Shown: one piece after another, positions 11,293 through 28,858 of the stretch
Numbering within the stretch: position 1 is the first letter of the stretch
Layout of the letters: each line of letters begins with the position of its first letter
Made by a program: the position numbers and the translations under genes
NCBI RefSeq assembly: GCF_027744825.2
Contig: NC_071348.1
Coordinates: 1,801,563 to 1,865,562 of the forward strand
Source of the DNA: Synchiropus splendidus
Taxonomy: Eukaryota; Chordata; Actinopteri; Syngnathiformes; Callionymidae
Length of the DNA: 64,000 bases
Direction of reading: 5' to 3'
The notes under the pieces: model-generated
What the model was told of the DNA's origin: nothing
What the model saw: only the letters and a program-made list of their open reading frames with translations
Databases searched by the model: none

Positions 11293-14200
11293 TCACTGGG
11301 TGATGCAGTTGTCCCCCATGTCCTGTGCGTAACGGTCCAGAATGGCGTTACGCAGCTCCTCCACGTCTCGTCTCAGCTGCTGCGCTTCCACCAGCTTCTT
11401 CTGCAGAACCTCCGGGCTCATCCAGTCCTCGTGCTGCTCCGGAACAGGTGGGGGCGCTGGGGAGCAACAAGTCAGGTCAGGGGTGAGAAATGCACAGAGG
11501 TAATGTCAGGACACCAAGGGAAGCGAGAGGCTCACAGGTGAGGCCCAGCAGCAGGGACAGGTTGGGGTCCTGGCCCTGAGCTCTCTGGGTCAGGATGCTG
11601 CACAGCGAGCGCAGGTCACTCAGGCAGGAAGCCATTTCCGTGTGAAGCTTCTGAGTCAGCCGAGCTCCGGCCGGCTGCAGGGCGGAGGCGGCCTGGTTGC
11701 TGTTCTGCTCCGAGTCACTCATCTGCTCCTGCAGCGTCAGATTCTGCTCCATCAGCTCCTGGTTCTGGGCCGACAGCTGAAGACACGGGCTTGAGTCAGT
11801 CCATTCGCTGCTGAATTATAGATCATGTGGAGGCTCACCTCCTTCATGGCGGCACGGAGCTCCGACACTTTCTGCTCTTTGGACAGCACCTCCTCTCTGA
11901 GAGCCTGAGAGCTGCTCTCTTCCTGTGAGATCTGCTCTTTCAGAGTCTGAGGAGCACAAACACCCCGTCACCTGGCCGACCACAGCAACACACACACCCA
12001 CCCACACACACCTGAATCTGAGAGCCAAACTGCTCCATCATCCGGTGCTGCTTTTCAATAACCTGCAACAAAAATAACCATTTTAAAAGGCTGAAAAATA
12101 GATTGTATGAAACTTTAATCATTATAAAGCGAGTCCTGCTTCAGCTGCAGCACGTGTATCAAACAACAACCTCAGTGTTTACACAGTGACATATCAAGTC
12201 CAAATAACCTAACATTCACTTCTGGTTCCGACACACGAGTTCCCCTTCAGTTGTGTGGCTCAGAAACACACCTTTTTCAGCTTATGCTGCTCCTCCTTCA
12301 GGCTTCCGTTCTCTCCTCTGAGCTTCTCCATGTCCAGTGTGGGCAGCCGTGCACCGTCCTCCAGACCCTGCTGCACCCGCTGCTGCATGCTGATGCACAT
12401 GAGCGTCAAAGATCAGTTTCATCTTGTCTCTAAGAAGTGAAGACATCAACGTACTCTGTGATGGTGGTTAGCAGGTCTCGCTCTCGTCGTTTCTGCTCCT
12501 CCAGCAGGGCCACTTTCTCCCTGAGCTGTGCGCGCGTCACCTCCAGAGAGGCCTCCAGCTCTTTCACCTTCTCCTGCAGCTGAGCCGCCCGCTGCTCTGC
12601 CTCCTGGAGCTTATACAACACACAAGAGAGGCCATTTCAAACATGTTCCAGATGAGCTCGGAGGTACGAAAGCCCTCGCTCATCTGTGTCCAACCTGCTT
12701 GTTCTGGCTCTGGTAGTCCTCCAAGGTTGGCAGGTCGGCCAGGTAGCGCTCCAAAGTCTCGATGCGCTGCTGGTTCTCCCTCTTCTGCTCGGCCTCCTTC
12801 TGACACTTCTTCTTCAGGTTGCTTATGTGTTTGTCTCGACTCCGGATCTGCACAAACAGTCATTGTGGTGAAAGGTCACGCAGCTTGAGAGGAACAGAAG
12901 TGTTCTGTGTGACACAAACGGTTGAGTCATGTTTGTGCTTCAGAGAAACAGGCACCAGTCTTTCTTTCAACTTCCTCGTTCAGAGAAACTTTCCCTCTTC
13001 AGGAGGCTTTCTACATTCGCCTACTCTTTCCTCTAAGGCTCTGAATTAGAGATCTGAGGCTCATCTTCTGCTCGGTGGTTTGTCAAGTTTCAAAACATTG
13101 TGTGCACCAACCCTCTCTTCCTGTTTCTTCATCTCCTCTGTGTGCCGCTCACACGTCTCCTTCAGGCTGTCAGTCAGCCGCCGTGTTTCCGCCTCGACTG
13201 CGCCCAGTCTGCGCTCAGCCTCTGCTTTCTCCAGTGCCGCGCAGTCAGTGCGCTCGGCAAACTGTGCCCTGAGGAAGGCGTTCTCTCTCTGAGCTTCCTG
13301 TGAAGTCAACAGAGGATCCCATGTCGGTATATCCCGTCCATCACGCAGGCGGTTCTCAACTCGTTTCTCACCTGCAGGCGGAGCATGTACATGTCGCCGT
13401 ATGATGCTCCTCTTCCCAGTAGAGCCCCGTGGACTTGGAGCTCACTCTCTCTCAGGCGCTGCTCCAGCTGAGTCATGTGCTGCTTTTGCCTGCACCGGGA
13501 CGACAACAAGGGTTTCGACACAAATGAGTCATTGACTGACATCCTATGATAAGCCCCCCACCTCGAGACGCATCATCACTGGCAGCTAACCACAGCAGAC
13601 GGCAATGTTTCACCGCTTTTCTCGGGTAGAATATCAAGTACAGAGACTGGCTTAGGACACACACCATTAATGACTCGGTACAGCAGACACACACATCTCT
13701 TGGATATGAATGTTACCATTGCTCCATTCTTGAAACACGCCAGACCAAAGCTCAGGGTAGACTTACTCTCTCACACAAGCTGGACCAGCAGGCGACCCCG
13801 AGCCCTCAGTTCTGTACAGCACCCCAATAACAGACGGTTCAAGACTCACCGCTCGATGATGAGTTCCTTCTCCTTCAGCAGACTCTCGCTGGCTTTCACC
13901 AGAGCGTCCCACTTGCCAGACTCGGAGTGCACGGCCGCCGGGTACATGGACGTGTACTGAGCCACTCCAGCATTCATCAACTGTGTGAAGGAAATAATGG
14001 AGCCGTTGCGTAAGGTCACCAGACACCATGACGAGTGGAAAGGCTTCTACATTTAGAGCATTTGATTTTAAATACATGCAATGTTGCCATCACCGGATGC
14101 TTTGGTTGGCACGTGTGCAAGCGGGGTTGATGAAAACAACGGTAAAAATAGGTGTCGTACATGACGCTCTCACCGCCAGCAAGTGGAGCTAATATTACAG

Positions 14201-17200
14201 CTGCCAGCACAGGATGGAGAGATGTTTTTTTAACATGAATGAAGTGTGAAAAATAAAAGTTCAGTATGGAACTTGGACTCTACGATACACTCCACTCTCT
14301 TATTAGCAACATGTAGTGAAGTGGCAAGGGTGGCAGGCTGCTGGTTAGCCAGGATTAAATGGCAGACTATGTAGTCGCTCGCCATAAATGTGAAAGAAGG
14401 CTCAACTATAGAGTGATGGGAAGTGCACCCTCACAGGCAGAGACACAGCTTGAATTTTCTTAAACGTTGAACTGAAAACAGAGATGACTGTGCCAAAGTC
14501 ACTGAGCTCATTGTGGTTCTGGATTTTGTGGAGCCAAGGTCGCTATTGTTTTTGCAGTGATGAAATATGTGAGGAAGCCCCGCCCGATTTCAAAACCACC
14601 CAGCCCCCTGGATTAGTTTTTGTTCAGCACATTCAGAGTCAACATTCACACTGAAACCAGAAACTGAGAAATCCCTCCAGTTGTGCTCCACAATCTTTAC
14701 TATTTGTTATCCAGATGGAACATTACATTTAGTTATTTCAAAGTTAATGAGTTTGGGTGAATGGGTGATTTTGATCATTTCTTATTGATTTATTTATCAC
14801 AACTCGTAACATGCTTTCTACTGAACAGAAAAGAAACCTCTCTCAGCTTGAACAATCCACATTTTGCTTTAGAAGGTTGATTATAAACAACTCAAGTAAA
14901 CACAATGACTGGCTTCTTCAGACTCACCTGCATCTGTTCCACCTGCATGCGTAAGCTCTCCAGCTGCTGCTTGTGTTGATGTTGCTGCTGCCAACTGGAC
15001 AGTTCGCCACACCGGTCCTGCCGCATTGATTCAAAACCCTTGGAGCCGGTATGTTCCCGCAGCAGAGCTTGGGTCTGCAGGCTAAGAGGACTTGCATAAA
15101 CTCCGGTGGATCCAGCAGCACCAGGCTGACCAGCCCTGTGACTGGAGAGTTCTGAGGAGCCTGGAACTCCAGGTATTGCTTCAGGCAGGACTTTATACTG
15201 GCGGTCCATGCCTCCCCTGTAGGGATCAGACACACAGTCTGGGCCGTCTCTAATCCCTGACGTCTGTAACCGGAGTCTTACATCAGGACACAACCCCCCC
15301 AGCAGGGCCGACTGATTTAGCGTAGGTTCCATGGCCGGGGTGTCGAACCTCTGGCTTTCATCCACCCGAGTGAAATCAGCAGGGTAAAGTGAGTGATCCA
15401 GTCCGTTGACCAGGCTTCGATAGCGGCTCAAGCAGTCCGGCTTCGACCCTATGGGCTCACTACCCATGCCAGTCGGAACGTCCAAATTGGGGGACGATGC
15501 TGATTTGGAGAGCGAGGAAGACTTGGATGTGGAGCCACTTGGTGTCCTGGAACCAGAAGAAGTCCTCTGACCCTCTGAGGAGAGGGAATCCTCCTGGATC
15601 CCCGAATGAGGCTTGGTGGCCAGGGATCCGGCCGTGGATGGCATGACATGAGCAGTGGGGATGGGGATCTGACTGCGGATGGGCTGGAATGAGGGGCTGC
15701 TGCTGGAACTGCGGAAATCTGAAAGGAGAGGGATGAATGACGCCACACGAATTACCTCGCTGTTCCATATTCATTTGTAGACTTTGAAACATCCCAAAAT
15801 ATCTGAAACACTACTGCAGGCAATTTCCTCTGCTCTCAGAAGCTGGGGATCGAGTGTGGCCTACTTTGTTGCTGAGCCTTCACCAATGACAGCACTGAGT
15901 CTGTCTGACTCAGCCACGGGGGCGACACACTGATGAACACTAAATCAAAATTGACTGCACACCAAGAGGACACACGCCGATTAATAGTTAGATCATAGCC
16001 TCCTGATGTCTTCAATGAGGTGGGTGTTAAGAGTTTGGTCTGCTGTTTCTGGAGGCAAAACATAGTAAGACAGTCGAGTCAGAATTGTTGAGATGACAAC
16101 TTTCACTTGCAGCAGGATTTGTGTCTGTGTTTCCTAACAGACCTCCCTCTCCTGGGGTCAGGTGGATTTCTGAATTTCTGAGGTAGGTGCAACAAAGATC
16201 ATCATAAGCCAGTAAATATTACATAAACCATTTACTATCTTTTAGCATTGTAAATAAGGCACTAAAATGTCGAGAGAGGTGGATGGGCAAGTTTCACTTC
16301 CAGCATGAACAACTTTCAAATGTGGACTCTCTAAACATGGTGCACAAACAACCAATAAAATAAAGCATGCCGTACATACTGGATACCTAACCGATAATTA
16401 CAGCCCTCTCTAACTACCAGACACCTCTACTTGTCAAAACAACCCCAGTTACATAACTGATTTCAACATTACAGACCTGCGGGACCTGCTGCAGTCTTGA
16501 AACCAGGCGATCACTCCAACGCAACAGACGTGCCATTAGTGGCTGAAGCATTTTTGTAACGCTGATCTGAGGCGAGCAGAGCAGCTGAACAATCGAAAGC
16601 ACGAGTCATTTCTCAGGCTGTGAAGAGTGACAGCGCTGCAGCGAACAGGCCGGAGGATTGAGGACTGTATTGTCCTCCAAAAGCTGAACCAGTCTGTACC
16701 AGGATCTCAGCAAACACATACACACAGGAAAGGTTAGGAGTATTTATAGACCACCTCTCATGTTACAGACTGATCTGTGGTTGCCGCTTATTTAAGCACC
16801 TTGCCCCCTCCTGCTGGAGGACACATCACACGTGTGTACATCAACAGTTGAAGACTGAAGCGGACACTTCACTTCCCTGGGTAACTCACTGCAATATCTT
16901 CAATATAAAAATAAAGGGGGGGGAAAAGGGCTTGAATACAAAAGAAGCACATGCTTTCAAGGAGAAAATATGAAAGAGGCCTTCAGGCATTCTGACTCAT
17001 GACCAGCTAGAACAAGTCTTAACTCCTCTGCAGGAATAATGACAAGACATGATGATGTTTGCACATGAGCTATCACCTGTTGAAACTGCATTACGCTAAA
17101 TAAAAAAGAGAAAATAGTTGAGCACTGACATCTAGGATATGTTAAATGCTGTGTGTGTGCTAACTGCCTGCAACAGGTCATTACTGTGGCTAAATTAGGC

Positions 17201-18286
17201 TTTAATTACCCAGTTGCTGGGCTGAGCTGAAGTGCCAGGAAGACGACGCACCACAACTTATAAACTACATAACACACACGGTCATTAGAGGCACTTGGTA
17301 TTCTCAGAGGTTCAAGAGCACTACTCTAAAACACACTGCATAGTGAACCAAAACACACTAGAAAGAAAGGAGCGCACGTCGTCCACGTTGTTGAAACCAT
17401 GAGCTTTTAAACACAGCGCAGGAGAACTATTTTCATGAACGCAGCTTCAGTTCTCCTTGGAATGTTGTCGCTCAGCTGAGCCAAATCTGCAGTGTTCCAG
17501 GTTTTACACATGAAACCAGACACCTCAAGCAACAACAGGGAGGAACCGAATAACCATCAGCATGACTAAGATGATTATCTCCTTCCAGATTTTCGTCCAA
17601 AATAAACATTTCCAGGTGAGCACTGCTGAGACATAAGGGGACATTCTTGACTGAAGGCCCAGAAACATTTTGGCTGCAGCTCAGGTATTTGTTGAACTAA
17701 TGCCTTCGCCCATTCACTAAAGTCTTACACAACATTTTTATTAGCTTCACCACCTAATTGTAAATATTGACACTTCATCGTGTGCTGAAGCTCTGAAGCT
17801 AATTAGCACTTCTATCTTACCCACCGGCTACAGAAAATGTTAACCCTTCTCTCCTCTGTGAAAACTTTCATTGTAATTCCAGTGTACCGGAATATCACTT
17901 GTTCAAGGCTTTCTACGTACATGTTTCAATAATAACCATTTAATCTCGGTAAGACTATATTAAACATTGTACCAGAGAACGTTTGAAAAAGAACAACAAT
18001 CAAACCACAGGCAAAACAACAAAAGGTCACCTTCTGTACTGTCCGATGCTGAGGTACCGATGCCGGTGTCTCCACTGTCCGATGTTCCAGGACGGCGGCC
18101 AAAACGGCTTTGGAACTTCTCTGACACAGCTGGTGTCTGCCACTCCATGTCAGCAAACCGAGCTAAGGTGCAAGTGAAAGAGCACAATAACAAACTGTTT
18201 ATTACACAACAGCAGGGTCGTTTAGATTCTAACAACAAAGTCAACGTACCAGCCGGTTTAGAATCAAATCTCTGTGAGGTTGCCAT
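11293..18286 (-). CDS. cep85: Centrosomal protein of 85 kDa
   Basis: CEP85 is a coiled-coil centrosome protein; in mammals it restrains NEK2A and binds STIL in centriole duplication. The start [13 protein letters not shown] is in a 37-nt exon (18286-18250). The next exon carries [18 protein letters not shown] and [16 protein letters not shown] large exon (about 15720-14929) holds [37 protein letters not shown] and a heptad end LRMQVEQMQ. Coiled-coil exons from about 13860 to 11480 include [37 protein letters not shown] and [14 protein letters not shown]. The terminus [14 protein letters not shown] is nearly the same as mammalian CEP85. An in-frame ATG five codons upstream (MTLYG) is possible, but MATS fits the family better. 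It is divergent from wdtc1. Confidence 0.92.
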
Positions 18287-21800
<3,514 letters not shown>

Positions 21801-24800
21801 ATGGCTTCTGTCAATATCACCCGCGATATCCTGCACAGGCAGATCAGGGTATGAATGCAATCTCTCAGACTCCTGGCACTGAACACACGTGATTGGTTTG
21901 TGTTCCAACAACGCTCAAATAATGCTGTTGCACATCTCATTTCTGGCCATATATTGTAAGCTGTCAAGCTTAAAGGTTTGAAATAGACTTGGAAAAAAAT
22001 TAGATTCAGGTGAGCGGCCTCCTGTCAATGAATTAATACAGCCACCACAATATCCACTGTGCACTGCCTTAGCAACCGATCAACTTATTTATGTGCATTT
22101 AGTGTCAACAGTTAATGTAGTATGGCTGTACTGAAATAGCAATTTCCGAGTTTCAAAACATGTTTTGTAGTTTGCCTGAGTCAAACCAGGTGATTTTTTT
22201 TTGTTGCTGTGATGTGTGCAGGACAAGACAGCCCCTGGCTTCCAGAGGCACTACCATGTGACTGACGCGCTCATCAAGAGGCTCGGACTGGAAGCGGAAC
22301 TTAAGGTCAGCACATCAGTGTGCATCCATGCTCACAGTGAAACTTGATTTCACATTGGTCGGCACATTTGTGCTCATGATGTCTGCAGGGACACGCTGGC
22401 TGCGTGAACTGCCTGGAATGGAATGAACGTGGAGAGTAAGTATCAATGCCGGGGTCCGTTCATGTGCGAGAGGTGAATGTGTTGATTCATTCTGATGCTG
22501 TCCAAAGTGTGAAAGCCAACTTCCACGTCCTTCCCAGTGCCTGCATTAGAAGTCCTGAATGTGTTGTATGCTTTGAAGGTCTGTTGAGCTGAAATGTGTG
22601 TTATTCTTTCAGCCTGCTGGCCTCCGGCTCTGATGACCAGCACGCCATTGTCTGGGATCCATTTAAACAAAAAGCACTTACAGTTATGAAAACTGGTCAC
22701 GCTGCCAACGTATTCTCTGTAAAGGTAAGGAGAGGTCTGTGATGTATTGTCTCATTCATAGCATTTTCATTGAGATGGGGGCTGAAGAGGAGTGAAGACG
22801 TGAAAACAAGTATTTGGGATCCGTCATCAGGAGTAGTGGACTGAGATCCTGGGAAGCGAAGAAGAGAGTGCAGCCAGTGAGGAGAAGACTGTATGCAGCA
22901 AGAGTTAAAGGGAATTAAGTTTTATTTCTTGCAAGGATTTTTGAAAGGATTGGTGGCGGTTTGCTCTGCTTCACACGTTATAACATCTCCAGTCATTCAT
23001 TTGTCATAGTCATCCTGTAGCTTCACGACCATCTGAAGTGAGGAGTTACTTGTTGGGAGCTATAGTATAAAAACAAGCACCTGCTCATCAAATTTGGGTG
23101 GCAATGTTACCACGGAAACAAGACTAATATATGTATGAATCATTGATGTTGTAGGTAGGAATTATCGTGTAATTAACCCTTTGCTTTGTTGTGTTCACCC
23201 TTCATCTGTGTCTCCACAGTTCCTCCCTCACACTGAGGACAGAATTTTGATAACCGGTGCGGCCGACACCAAGGTGCACGTGCATGACCTGTCGGTGAAG
23301 GAAACCATTCATATGTTCTCTGATCATACCAACAGAGTCAAACGCATAGCCACAGCGCCCATGTGGCCCAACACCTTCTGGAGCGCAGCGGAGGATGGCA
23401 TCATTAGGTTAGAGCTCGGGACTGGGGCTTACCGCCATGTCCCGACCTCATCACTCAGTGGTGCTGTGTTCACAGACAATATGATTTACGGGACAGCAGC
23501 AAGCGCTCCGAGGTGCTGATTGACCTGACTGAGTTCTGTGGTCAGCTGGTGGAAGCCAAGTGCTTAGCTGTCAATCCGCAAGACAACAACTACCTGGCGG
23601 TGGGGGCCACTGGCCCTTTTGTTCGCCTCTACGACATCCGCATGATAAACAACTACAGGTTGGTGAGCGCTCCCGGAACGGTCGAATGTCGCAGCCCTGG
23701 TGGTCACGTTTGTCCCTCCTGCTCAGGAAATCCCTGAGTCAGAGCACCTCGGCAGCCGTGCAAACCTTATCTGAACCACAGAAGCCCATCCCAGTTGGCG
23801 CCGGACAGTATTACGTTGCAGGTTGGTCTCACGCTCTTGATTGTTTAGTTATGTCATGAGCAGTCTGCAAATATGCTTCCTGTCATCTCCCAGGACACCT
23901 GCCAGTCAAGCTTCCAGACTACAATAACCGCTTGAGGGTTCTGGTGGCGACGTATGTCACCTTCAGTCCGGACGGCACGGAGCTGCTGGTCAACATGGGA
24001 GGAGAGCAGGTGCGTGTTCTCAAACTGAATCCAGGAATCTGTTTTTTTAAACCGCTGTTTGCTGACTCTGCAGGTGTACCTGTTTGATCTGACCTTCAAG
24101 CAACGACCTTACACTTTTTACCTCCCCAAAAAGTGCCAAACATCAACAGGTGAGTCACACGGCACACTCTTTGACCTGCTCTGCAGCTAGAAAATCTGCT
24201 CATCTAGATGTTGGTTTTGCATTGACAGAAGTACAGAATGGAAAGACGACAAACGGCGTCTCCAGTCGGATTCACTTGCCAGCCAGCCACATTCAGTTGG
24301 TGGAAAACAAGCTGAGATGGAGGTAAATATACAACGTTGTTTGTCATGTTCTGTGAATGATGAATGAGTTCACCTGCGAGATAAACAGTGGAGCGCTGGT
24401 GAGTTAGGGCTAGGGCTTTACTCATCAGTGGCCTGTTTCATGGTCGCACTCCAGCGTCGTCTCAGGCAACTTTTGTCAACAGTTGTCAGTGTCTACCTGT
24501 TTTGGCGGGTCCCACACAGTGGTTAACGCTTAAGCCAGTCGCCATGACAACATCCCCTGAAAAGGAAAAACTTGATTGAAGTTGTAAATTTGAAGTTTTT
24601 GAACCTCAAAAATGAAACTGACACTCAGTGACATTCCGAACACATCAAACTGTGTTTGGCAATCACTGTGCTGTCTTGGTTTTTCCAGAGGAGATACAGG
24701 ACTGTAATGTGAAAATCAACGCCCCCCCAGCTGGTTTACCAACCGACTTTCTGTATGAAATTTATTCCATTCTGAACCTTTCATAATCCAATATAACTTC

Positions 24801-26553
24801 CAGCAATGGGGGACAATATCATTTCGTCTTTCAACAACTTTGTTGACCACTTTATTGTCCCAAAGTTTAATGACTGTATTTCGCAATAGAACGTCAAACA
24901 GCGCCATCTAGTAGTTGAAACTATAATGTGCAAGAAAAGGTTTTATGGAACTGCAGATGAGTCGCCTCCCCACGCACCTCTCCTCAGCCAATAACACTGG
25001 TTTTGTTCAGAGATATTGTGAGAGGCATCAAACCATGGAGTATTTCCTGGAAGAAAATTGAGAACCAATAGCTTGTTTGTGTCACTGATTTGTTTGTAGT
25101 GTTTCCACTCATGACCATTCACGGCTCTGTCACAGTTCTGCTGAGCTTCCTCCACATTTGGAGAAGATCAAGCTGCGAGCCAACGACGCGTTTGCTCGGC
25201 AGCAGTGGACAGAGGCCATCCAGCTGTACAGCTTGGGAATCCATCACTCCAGCAGCAACGCTATGCTCTATGGAAACAGGGCTGCAGCCTACATGAAGCG
25301 GAAATGGTGAGCCTGAGCTGCGATGTATACCTCCCGGTGGGAGTCTCATTGGCCTGTTTGTTGGGGGCCACAGGGATGGAGACCACTACGACGCGCTGAG
25401 AGACTGCCTGAGGGCCCTGACGCTCAACCCCAGCCATCTAAAGGCTCATTTCAGACTGGCCCGTTGTCTGTTTGAGCTGAATTATGTGCCTGAGGCCTTG
25501 GACTGCCTGGATGATTTCAAAGGGAAGTTTCCGGAGCAGGCCAACAGCAGCGCTTGTGACGCCCTGGATAAGGACATCAGGGCTTCACTCCTCTCCAAGT
25601 CCAATTCAGGTGGGACGACAGTGTGTGTGTGTGTGGTTCGTGATGAGCAAAGAAAGACGGGATCATTGGTCGACAGATGATGAGAGGAGCAGCAGCAGCT
25701 CGTTCCGGCAGCAGTCCACGTATCGAAAGGAGTCTGTCCCGGAGGACGAGCTGATCCTCAGACAGCTGAGCTACGACTACAAGTACAGATACTGCGGTCA
25801 CTGCAACACCACCACTGATATCAAGGAGGCCAACTTCTTTGGAAGGTATGTAGGAATTGCAGTCTGTGGAAGCACCACTTGGGGGCAGCGTGGAGACACG
25901 AAGGAAAGCTCCCTGATATTCCTGCTCCTATTGTCTGGCACAATGTGAAATGTAAACGCACTCACAAGGCAACAGCTGCTGAGCATGTGTGTGGGCGGGG
26001 CTTCCCGTCATTCTCTGTTCACTTCACTGAAATGCTCTTGTTCTGCACTTCACGTTTCGGTTGAACTCTTGGCTGCAGCAAAGGCCAGTACATTGTCAGT
26101 GGCTCCGACGACGGCTCCTTTTTCATCTGGGAAAAGGAGACAACAAATCTGGTGAGGATCCTGCAGGGGGACGTGTCCATCGTCAACTGCCTCCAGCCGC
26201 ACCCCAGCTACTGCTTTCTGGCGTCCAGCGGGATAGAGACCGTGGTCAGATTATGGAACCCACGTCCGGAGGTGCGGCCATATTGCACACTTCTCACACT
26301 TACAGGTCATGGCCCCTGAGCTGCAGCTCATACTTCTGTGTCTATGATTCGGCAGATAGAGAGTGAGTACGGACGTGTGGTGGAGGACATGGAGGCGGCC
26401 GCGCTGGCCAATCAGAGGCGCATGAATGCCGATCCTCTGGAGGTCATGCTGCTCAACATGGGGTATCGCATCACGGGACTGGGGGGCATCGGGCCGGAGG
26501 GTTCTGACGATGAGGAGGGCTCGGAGGGACAGGTTCAGTGTCGGCCCAGCTAA
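21801..26553 (+). CDS. wdtc1: WD and tetratricopeptide repeats protein 1 (DCAF9)
   Basis: WDTC1 is the vertebrate relative of Drosophila adipose and acts as a CUL4-DDB1 substrate receptor that restrains fat storage. The start MASVNITRDILHRQIR (21801-21848) aligns with the human start MAKVNITRD. N-terminal WD40 repeats follow in exons 22222-22305, 22389-22435, 22613-22724, 23220-23407 and 23476-23658 (GCVNCLEWNERGDLLASGSD, HTNRVKRIATAPMWPNTFWS). Then come HLPVKLPDYNNRLRVLVATY and a TPR segment near 25140-25590 (NAMLYGNRAAAYMKRKW, LKAHFRLARCLFEL). C-terminal WD40 repeats run from about 25700 to 26270 (YRYCGHCNTTTDIKEANFFG, YIVSGSDDGSFFIWEKET). The end EGQVQCRPS is identical in mammals. Several introns are under 80 bp. 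Confidence 0.95.
22838..22920 (+). mobile_element. Degenerate LINE-like fragment in a wdtc1 intron
   Basis: The stretch with GGAAGCGAAGAAGAGAGTGC followed by a CAGCAAGAGTTAAAGGGAA motif resembles reverse-transcriptase 3' sequence of teleost RTE/Rex-type LINEs, as I remember it. It is very short, has no open frame and lies in an intron. The family assignment is from memory only. Confidence 0.4.
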
Positions 26554-28858
26554 GGACGCTTCCGGAAGGTGCAGCGCGTGAAACCCCAGCTTTCATTTAA
26601 AACTACTTTGAACACAGAGTGGGACTTATGTCACATTTTGCACTATGCATCATCCTCCCCTGTTCCCACAGAGGATCAGGCCGATGGGGAGAGGAGTTCA
26701 TCAGGTTTAAGAAGACAAAGTCTCTGTGCCCTTCAGAGCACCTACACACCTCAGCAGTGGCAGGGAAGCGCCCGCTGAGGAGAGCACCTTTCAGAAGGAC
26801 CTCAGCCTCCAAAATCTTCTGTTGGATTCACTCAACATGCCAGTGAGAGGTTCAGCGTGCCGACCTATTTTCAGGTCCGTGTTCAGGTGCTGTTTGAGGA
26901 GTCAGTGCCAACGAGTTGCAGAACAAGTCTTTTGTTTAGCATTTCATCTTCATAGGAAGCCAAGTATCAACTGTAGTTTATAAAAGCTCCATTCAAGACT
27001 GTTCAGTTCATTCATGCTTTGTTGCCAAAGATGGCACCTTGGATTCCATGACCAATGATCTTTGTTGTCTTCTGTGTTGCTTCCAACAGACTTGTGTGTG
27101 TGAAACTCAAGCATAGCACATTTTATCAAGATCCAAGTATTAGACGAAGATTTTGTTTCAGTTCCGTTACCCTTGCGTTCAACCTCATGCTTATTTAAAT
27201 GCTGTTTGTGGGGTGAAGTGTGGAAACCATCAGGTGTGTGGCTCCAGTGTGCATCCTGCTTGCACAGATTTCTGTGGTTGACTGAGACACGGTGGTGACC
27301 GCTGCTTTGGTTGGCTCTTCACAACAGTCGAATGTGGGCGGGGCGTGTAGCTGGGGTGAAGCGACTCTCGGCTTCCGTGTGTTTTACTTTGGTCCTTAAC
27401 TTTTCACTGTTGAATCAGTTGTCAAAGTAAAAAGAACAACAAACGTCTGCTGCAGCTTCATTTGCTCTCACACACACTCACTGTATTTAGTGTAGGATCA
27501 ACTGTATGTTCCCTAGCCAGAGTGATCCCCAAAACCACTGTTTCCACTGATGCAATCTTTAGTTCATGATCCAGTTTTTGGACTTAATGGGAGGAAAAAG
27601 GTGAAATAAATTAGGTTTTTCATTCATTAGTTTAATTTCATTAAATTAGTTGATTCAAGTTCAATTCATTGTTCATTGGTGGATTTTGCTTTGGGTTTAG
27701 AACAAGTTAGAAAATCCCTCCATCAACCTATGAGCGTTGCCTTCTTGCTCGGCTCTCCTCCTGTGGAAGCCAGAGACTATCATAAAAAAAAAGTGCAGCC
27801 GATCCTCTAAACCTGAAGCTGCTTCACTGCATAGATCAATTAGGTTGGTGCAGTCCACCTCATTATAGCCTGCCAGGGGTTCGTTGAGCAAGGCGTCATA
27901 CCCCGTCAGAGTTGCACAACAGCCGCGGCGAGGCTGTTGCAACAGTAACTAGGCCGGCAAGATTGAATGTGGGTGAGGCAACGCTGTGAACTTTCTGCCT
28001 TCCTGCTCATGAATCAGTGTCAGCTCTCCCTGTCTGCTTTTGCTGACTATTAGGCAACAAATATGTGTGCACAGTACATCACCATTAGAATTTACAGGAT
28101 GGGACGCTGCTGTAATGAGGTGACCCAGCTCCCACAGCAGTGGAGGTCACGGTTCACACGCTAATAAGTATCATGCTGATGTCTGACAGATTTGGTCAGA
28201 ATGTTCGGATCCCTGTGGGGTTTGGCTTTATTTGGCTCTTCAATTCTAACTTCATATTATATATCTCAAATCAAAAAATGAACTGACATATCTACAGTCA
28301 GCAATAAGCAGAAACTGACTAGTTCCCTATTATGATGATGATGATTATTATACAAACAAAGTATTGTTAATAATGCTTTTAACGGACTAAAGATATTAGT
28401 AAGTTATTACTAAAGGAAATAACTATTTATTGGCAGGGTAGATACTGTGCAACTAGTTTTTGTAAATACAGTTTATCCACATTTGGAAAAAAAATGGAAG
28501 TAATATTATTACATTTTTAGCTCATCCTTTCAACGTCTTAAATTCTATCCATAGCGCAGCTACAACAGAGGAATTTCTCAAGTGAAGAAACACAAAAACA
28601 AAATCTATGGTTGTGTTTATGTAATTTTTCGTTTAAATTTAATAGCCAGCTCAACATACATTTCTCAGGATTGGTTCTTAGGTTTAGCTAACGAACGAAG
28701 TGTTTCAATATCAAATGTAAAAGCATTCCAAACCACAAATAAGTGGTCAGTAAAGGCAGCACTTACAGTAACAACGGGCTGATGGTGCGTTCACGGCCGG
28801 AGCGGTCGTTCCTCGAAACTCCTCCATACGTCACTAGCCTGCTGTCACTAGGGCAGTG
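26554..28858. other. wdtc1 3' UTR and intergenic region before tmem222
   Basis: About 2.3 kb. The first kilobase is probably the wdtc1 3' UTR; an AATAAA at 27605-27610 is a candidate signal. The rest is AT-rich, with a short GC-richer patch near 27690-27960 of unknown nature. No supported ORF, tRNA or named repeat. The tmem222 leader begins near 28790. Confidence 0.4.

Noticed and set aside
27690..27960. Possible tRNA or SINE head in the wdtc1-tmem222 spacer
   Set aside because: A GGGGTTCGTTGAGC string recalls a B box, but no A box at the right distance and no cloverleaf could be drawn.
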